Assembly: GCA_963969395.1 (NCBI GenBank)
Contig: OZ017795.1
Location: 21,247,063 to 21,311,062 of the forward strand
DNA: 64,000 nt
Direction of reading: 5' to 3'
Source: Pseudoscleropodium purum
Lineage: Eukaryota > Streptophyta > Bryopsida > Hypnales > Brachytheciaceae
Shown here: in pieces, positions 59,676-64,000 of the stretch
How positions within the stretch are numbered: position 1 is the first letter of the stretch
Layout of the letters: every line of letters begins with the position of its first letter
Notes under the pieces: generated by a model
The model's input: only the letters and a program-made list of their open reading frames with translations
Database searches by the model: none
What the model was told of the DNA's origin: nothing
Position numbers and translations under genes: made by a program

Positions 59676-62600
59676 ATGGGTCTCACCTGTAAGATATGCT
59701 TCGAAATGGCCTCCGGGCAAGGCTCGCAAGCGCGAATCACATCCTGCGGCCATGTGTTTTGTCTAGATTGTGCCACGATCTGGTTCCGCACGGAAGCTGC
59801 TTGTCCCGTGTGTCGGAGTGCGGTCGCAGGGATATCCGCGTTGATTGCGCTCTTCGATCACGATGCGGGGTTGCAATCGCCTTCACTCGGTTTCGACGAT
59901 GAAGCGAGTGAGAGTGGAGGGGAGATTTTAGGGGGTGAGGAAGGGCAGGTTAGGGATAGTCCCAGTGGAGCCAAGTCTAGCGGGGTTGGGACTAGTGGAA
60001 CAGCAGAAAATGGTGCGGGTGGGGAGGCAAGCACCACTGGAAGGGAGGGAGCTGGCGATCGGGGTCGTGTTGCTGACTGCTTACAACGGCGGAATTGCGA
60101 CAACGAAGATGTACAGGTTAGCGGCCTTTGTGACTCCGGCCTCTAGCCTTGGGAGTTGGATTTGAGATTAATAAGAAAAATATTTTCTCGATGATGTTGT
60201 AGTGGAAAACAGATGTATCGATTATTAACACACAACTCTTTGGAGGAATTGAGACGGGTGAGAACTTAATGCTTGGCGTGCATTAATTGCTCGTAATTCT
60301 TTTAGACGTGAATTAAAAGTGCTTTTATATCAAGAGACCCAAATTATTCTTATGCTTATTTACCGTTTGAGTGGGTCATATGGGAACTTTCTTGAGTCCG
60401 ATTTTGTTTATTTTTTTCACAGAACATGCAATGTTTTTCACTGATTCTGATGAAATGAAATTTAACCCTATCTGAATTATTACATTCTAGAATGTGATCA
60501 CTTGATTTGGTGATTTTAAATCATGAATCCTTGCTGTTTTAGGGCCTAAGTTGAAGACGTGGTGGACGTTGCGGTTCTTACGCACTTTATATTCTTTTGC
60601 TACCAATGCAGGTGAAGTATGTGCTGGGTAAAGTTGCAGAGAGGTGGCAACAGGTGATGGTGGAGCGTGCGAGGCTTAGGGTTCAAGTAGCTTCGCTAGA
60701 GAAAGTCAAGCAAGAGCTATCAGCTCGAATTCAGAACTTAACGGATGAGAATACAGGGATGAAACAGGCCATGATGGGGTTTCGATCACGAGGAGGGAGT
60801 GCAGCGAACTCTCGTTGGGATCTTGATTGCGATGCACGGGAAAGCGGTTATTACTCTGAGTCTCGGCTCCAAGGACTGGACAGGGAGAGTGAGATGAATG
60901 CCATGGGGAACTATCTGTCCAACCTCAGTATCTCGGAAATTGGCTATGGTATCAATGCTGATACAGGATACAATATCAGAGGCTTATCAAGAGCTCCAGC
61001 CAAAGTGGAGGAGCGATTGAGTGCATCCAAATGGGAGCTTGCCCATACATTCCCCATGCACTCTGGTCCTGTGCATGGGATTGCTGTGAATCCATCGGGG
61101 AACCTTGTGGCTACTGCTTCATGGGATCACTTATGTCGTGTCTATGACGTTCATCTTGAAGAGGAGGTGGCCGTGCTTGCCGGTCATTTGTTGGGTCTTT
61201 ACGCTGTGAAATTTTCCCCCGCTAAGCGTGACCTCGTGGGGACTGTGAGCTCTGATCAGACTTGCCGCCTGTGGAATACAGATACCGGAGAATGTCTCCG
61301 TGTTCTTGAAGGCCACACAGATGAGGTTTTTCTCATTCTCTTTTGCTCTAGCTTACACAATCTATTGGTGTGGGATATCCAAATCCATGCAATGAATATG
61401 TTTTGTTTTATGAGGGTCCCCAATGTTAACTCTTGTAATCGGCTGTTGATATCAGGTTAATGGTTTATCATTTAAGCCAGGAACACATCTTTTGGCAACA
61501 GCTTCAGATGATGCTACGAGTATGATTTGGGATGCTGAAAAGGGGATCTCCGTCACAACTCTGAAGGTAAATAGTTGTAGCCTACTGCATATTAGAATGT
61601 ATATTTTTATACTCTCGTGAACCTTGTTTTACACCAGTCGAAGTAAACTCTGTTAACCAAATACTGAGTGCTCGAGCACCAAAATGCGTTCATAGTTGGC
61701 TGTTCTTTGAAATCTGCAAGAGCACGATAGTCAATAATGCGAAAAGCAGTTGTAAGAACAGGAGTTCTTGCGTATGGCATTTCTAAGTCTAGGTTGGACA
61801 GTCCTGTTAGACGGGTGGTTTTATTTTGGTCTGTGCTAACCTTTTTCACCGGTTCTTTGTTATCTTTTGCCCAGGGTCATCGACATGGCGTGTATGGTGT
61901 TTGCTTTCAGCCCAGTGGTGGCCACTTAGTGGCAACCGCATCTTTTGACTTCACTGCGAAGCTCTGGGATCCTCGGTCGGCTGAAGACGTTCAAACCCTA
62001 AGGGGTCACTTAGAGGATGTTATTGGTGTAGATATCGATGACTCAGGGACGTATTTAGCAACAGGGAGTGATGATAAAACTTGCCGGGTTTGGGACTTGC
62101 GCATGGGCCATCCAATCGTTGTCCTGCAGGCACATTCCGGCGAGGTGAAACGAGTTGTGTTTTCGCCGTATGGCAAGCTTCTGGCTACTACATCAGGAGA
62201 TACCACTGTCCGACTTTTTGACACCACGACTTGGGATTGTGCTCAGATCCTCAGGTACGTATTTTATCCTGAGTCAGACCATTTAGTGTCAACTCATTTG
62301 TGTACTGTATTGGAACTGGTTTTTTTGTCCATCCGTCAATCTTGTAATTGTGAGGATGATACTGTGTTGATTACATGGCTTGGGTTCCTATATTTTCATC
62401 CTACTTATTAAATCATTCTTTATAATAGTTCCGTTTGGAATTGGTGCCTTGGTTTTGTTTTTTCCTTTCATTTGATATTTTAAAAGAAAACAAAGCAGCA
62501 CTTTTTATTCCAAATGTATTACTCCCATATATTCTGCACATTTATGCTTCCAGGCTAGTGTCTGGCACCAGCCAAATCAGTAGTGCATGCATTGCTGCTT

Positions 62601-62978
62601 AAGACATGAAGATGCGGGTCTTAATCAAGAATAGGGCTTCCTGGCGGTGACCAACGGAATATCATTAGTGGTAGTGACGTTATAGTTCCACTTTTTTAAA
62701 ACGTTTTCTGGTCTTCACTCATCGATGACTGACTATTCTTGCAATCTGACGCGTGCATTCTCCATTGCAGCTCGCACTCCGATCACGTATTCGATGTGGC
62801 GTGGTCACCCACGGCAGACTTCCTTGTGACTGCGAGTCATGACAGACTTTGGAAGCTATGGCAGCCTCGAGTTCCCTCCCTTCGCAACTCAGGCTTTACA
62901 GCTAATAATCATCAGCGGTACCCGGCTTCTCAAGTGAATAATGATGTGATGAGGGCAGAACGAATGGCCATGGTGTAG
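59676..62978 (+). CDS. RING finger, coiled coil, seven-WD40 protein (probable E3 ubiquitin ligase)
   Basis: The exons are 59676-60116, 60612-61325, 61456-61566, 61875-62254 and 62771-62978, giving 617 aa. A C3HC4 RING lies at the very N-terminus (C5, C8, C24, H26, C29, C32, C43, C46). A Gly/Glu/Ser-rich linker follows to about 147, then a coiled coil at about 148-204 (RLRVQVASLEKVKQELSARI). Seven WD40 repeats span about 287-590, with GH...D...LWD patterns (GHTDEVNGLSFKPG, ASDDATSMIWD, GSDDKTCRVWD, ASHDRLWKLWQ), enough for one closed propeller. The order RING, coiled coil, WD40 is shared with COP1 and RFWD3, but the propeller lacks the divergent first repeats I associate with COP1 and the RING starts at residue 5. 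It is expected to bind a substrate with the propeller and an E2 with the RING. The start is the ATG next to the RING. Partners are unknown. Confidence 0.88.
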
Positions 62979-63450
62979 TCCAAGAAGAAGACACGGTTCC
63001 AAATTGGGTTAATCAAGACACACAAGGTGGAGGTAGACGGTTACTCAAACTGGTTGTAGAAGAAGAGTGCGCTCTTTCTTACGATTATTTGTTTCAATGC
63101 CGGGCGACGTCAATGTCCTCCTCAGTCAGAACAGTTAAATACTCTTGTAGACACCAAGTACATTAGCATCAACTCCTAATGGAGTAAGGAAGCTGAACCA
63201 GTTAGCCACGGTATTAGCTAAAGCAAAGAGTGGTATTAATTGTTTGTGAAGTTAAGCAGGCCTTCTGAACTAGTAAGACTGCGCTGTTTATAAAAAGTGA
63301 CCTGAAATTTTCTCTTAACCCTTGATCCAAAAAGTGGCTGATGGATGACATGAATGTTCATTGGAGAAACAAGAAATGCACCTATGGGTCCAATGGTCCA
63401 ATAATCAGACTATCTTGGTCATGGGGTTTTTGGTCATGGGGGTTGCATCC
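62979..63450. other. 3' region of the RING-WD40 gene and dispersed repeat
   Basis: 63317-63450 matches 28255-28430 (AACCCTTGATCC, GAGAAACAAGAAATGCACC, TTGGTCATGGGG). No canonical AATAAA stands out in the first 300 bp. No gene is seen. Confidence 0.5.
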
Positions 63451-63914
63451 TTTAACCCTATAATGCTGTCGTGGACACTAAGTGTCCGATGGATGATAGA
63501 CAATTCTCTTGTATAGGACAGTAGTGCAACTATTCATCCTTGGAGTTTTGTTGTGAAAAGGGAACATCTTCTATAGTAGTTTGACTTCCAATGAATATTT
63601 TTCCATTTTTTTAAGCGATTGATTCCCACAATACTAAAAAATGATGATTGCTTTAGAGACCGGCCCATCCTTACAAGGTTAAGAGTTAACCCTTAAAAGA
63701 CTAATTGGTGACTATAAATCATCTTTTTGGATATTGCGGGAATCACTAACTTACAAAAATGCAAAAGCATTCATTGGAAGTCAAACTATTGTAGAAGACT
63801 TCCACTTTTCAGAATAAAATTTCAAGGATGAATAGTTGCACTTTTATCTTATATAGGAGGATTTTATCATTCATCAAACACAAAATGATTGTTGCCCATT
63901 GTTTATGGGTTAAA
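63451..63914. mobile_element. ~464-bp foldback element with TTTAACCC ends
   Basis: It begins TTTAACCC and ends GGGTTAAA. Arms of about 225 bp are imperfect inverted repeats; shared blocks are GTGCAACTATTCATCCTTG, AGTTTGACTTCCAATGAAT, TGATTCCC-CAATA and AAGATGAT. Single-arm relatives lie at 8200-8420 and 10440-10670. The ends resemble the TTAA-CCCC family at 1507, 2487 and 5155. Confidence 0.65.
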
Positions 63915-64000
63915 TCCTTTTTGTGCCTAAATTTCTCTTTTGGGTTCCATTAAGAACCTTGGAGTCTATATTGTATTCTTTGATTACTTCCATTAATGCT

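Noticed and set aside
59202..59753. 183-codon minus-strand ORF
   Set aside because: Overlaps the RING exon on the opposite strand; no domain and no splice partners.

Overview
The window reads as nuclear DNA of a green plant of the streptophyte line. The reasons are: intron-rich genes with GT-AG junctions, a CASP-like four-helix membrane protein, an acetyl-CoA synthetase and a SWI3-class chromatin subunit of plant type, telo-box motifs (TTAGGGTTT) upstream of four genes, and a short interstitial TTTAGGG-type telomeric tract. The strongly AT-rich, repeat-laden spacers fit a large non-seed-plant genome (bryophyte, lycophyte, fern or charophyte) better than a compact one. The species cannot be fixed from the sequence alone.

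Six multi-exon genes can be assembled with reading frame kept across every junction. (1) 13887-15836 (+): ANP32-type leucine-rich acidic nuclear protein, 3 exons, 443 aa. (2) 22810-18290 (-): SWI3A/B-class SWI/SNF subunit with SWIRM, Cys-rich finger, SANT and coiled coil, 9 exons, 646 aa. (3) 30502-32340 (+): CASP-like protein, 3 exons, 212 aa. (4) 42330-35115 (-): acetyl-CoA synthetase, 17 exons, 694 aa. (5) 52419-56334 (+): TMEM33/Pom33-family membrane protein, 9 exons, 347 aa. (6) 59676-62978 (+): RING, coiled coil, seven-WD40 protein, 5 exons, 617 aa. Genes 1/2 and 3/4 are convergent pairs; 5 and 6 are in tandem. They are unrelated housekeeping or regulatory genes (histone chaperone/phosphatase-regulator type, chromatin remodelling, membrane domain, acetate activation, ER/nuclear envelope, ubiquitin ligase), not an operon-like set.

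The spacers (1-13.6 kb, 23-29.9 kb, 32.4-35.1 kb, 42.4-52.4 kb, 56.4-58.6 kb, 63-64 kb) hold no gene I can support but are rich in small non-autonomous elements. Several have diagnostic target-site duplications (TSDs): two very GC-rich hAT-type elements (8-bp TSDs; one has an empty site in a paralogous repeat), three CACTA-type MITEs (3-bp TSDs; two sit in acetyl-CoA synthetase introns), a pair of ~162-bp foldback MITEs with TAAGGTAA ends, a SINE-like element with pol III boxes and a 10-bp direct repeat, and a family with TTAA-CCCC ends. There is also a degenerate ~72-bp repeat array over 4-10 kb, long dispersed repeats, a perfect 28-bp-arm hairpin and a recent ~232-bp tandem duplication in front of the CASP-like gene. 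I found no tRNA, rRNA, CRISPR or viral coding sequence. The most unusual signals are the GC-rich hAT islands in AT-rich DNA and the RING-coiled-coil-WD40 protein, which is not COP1-like in its propeller.
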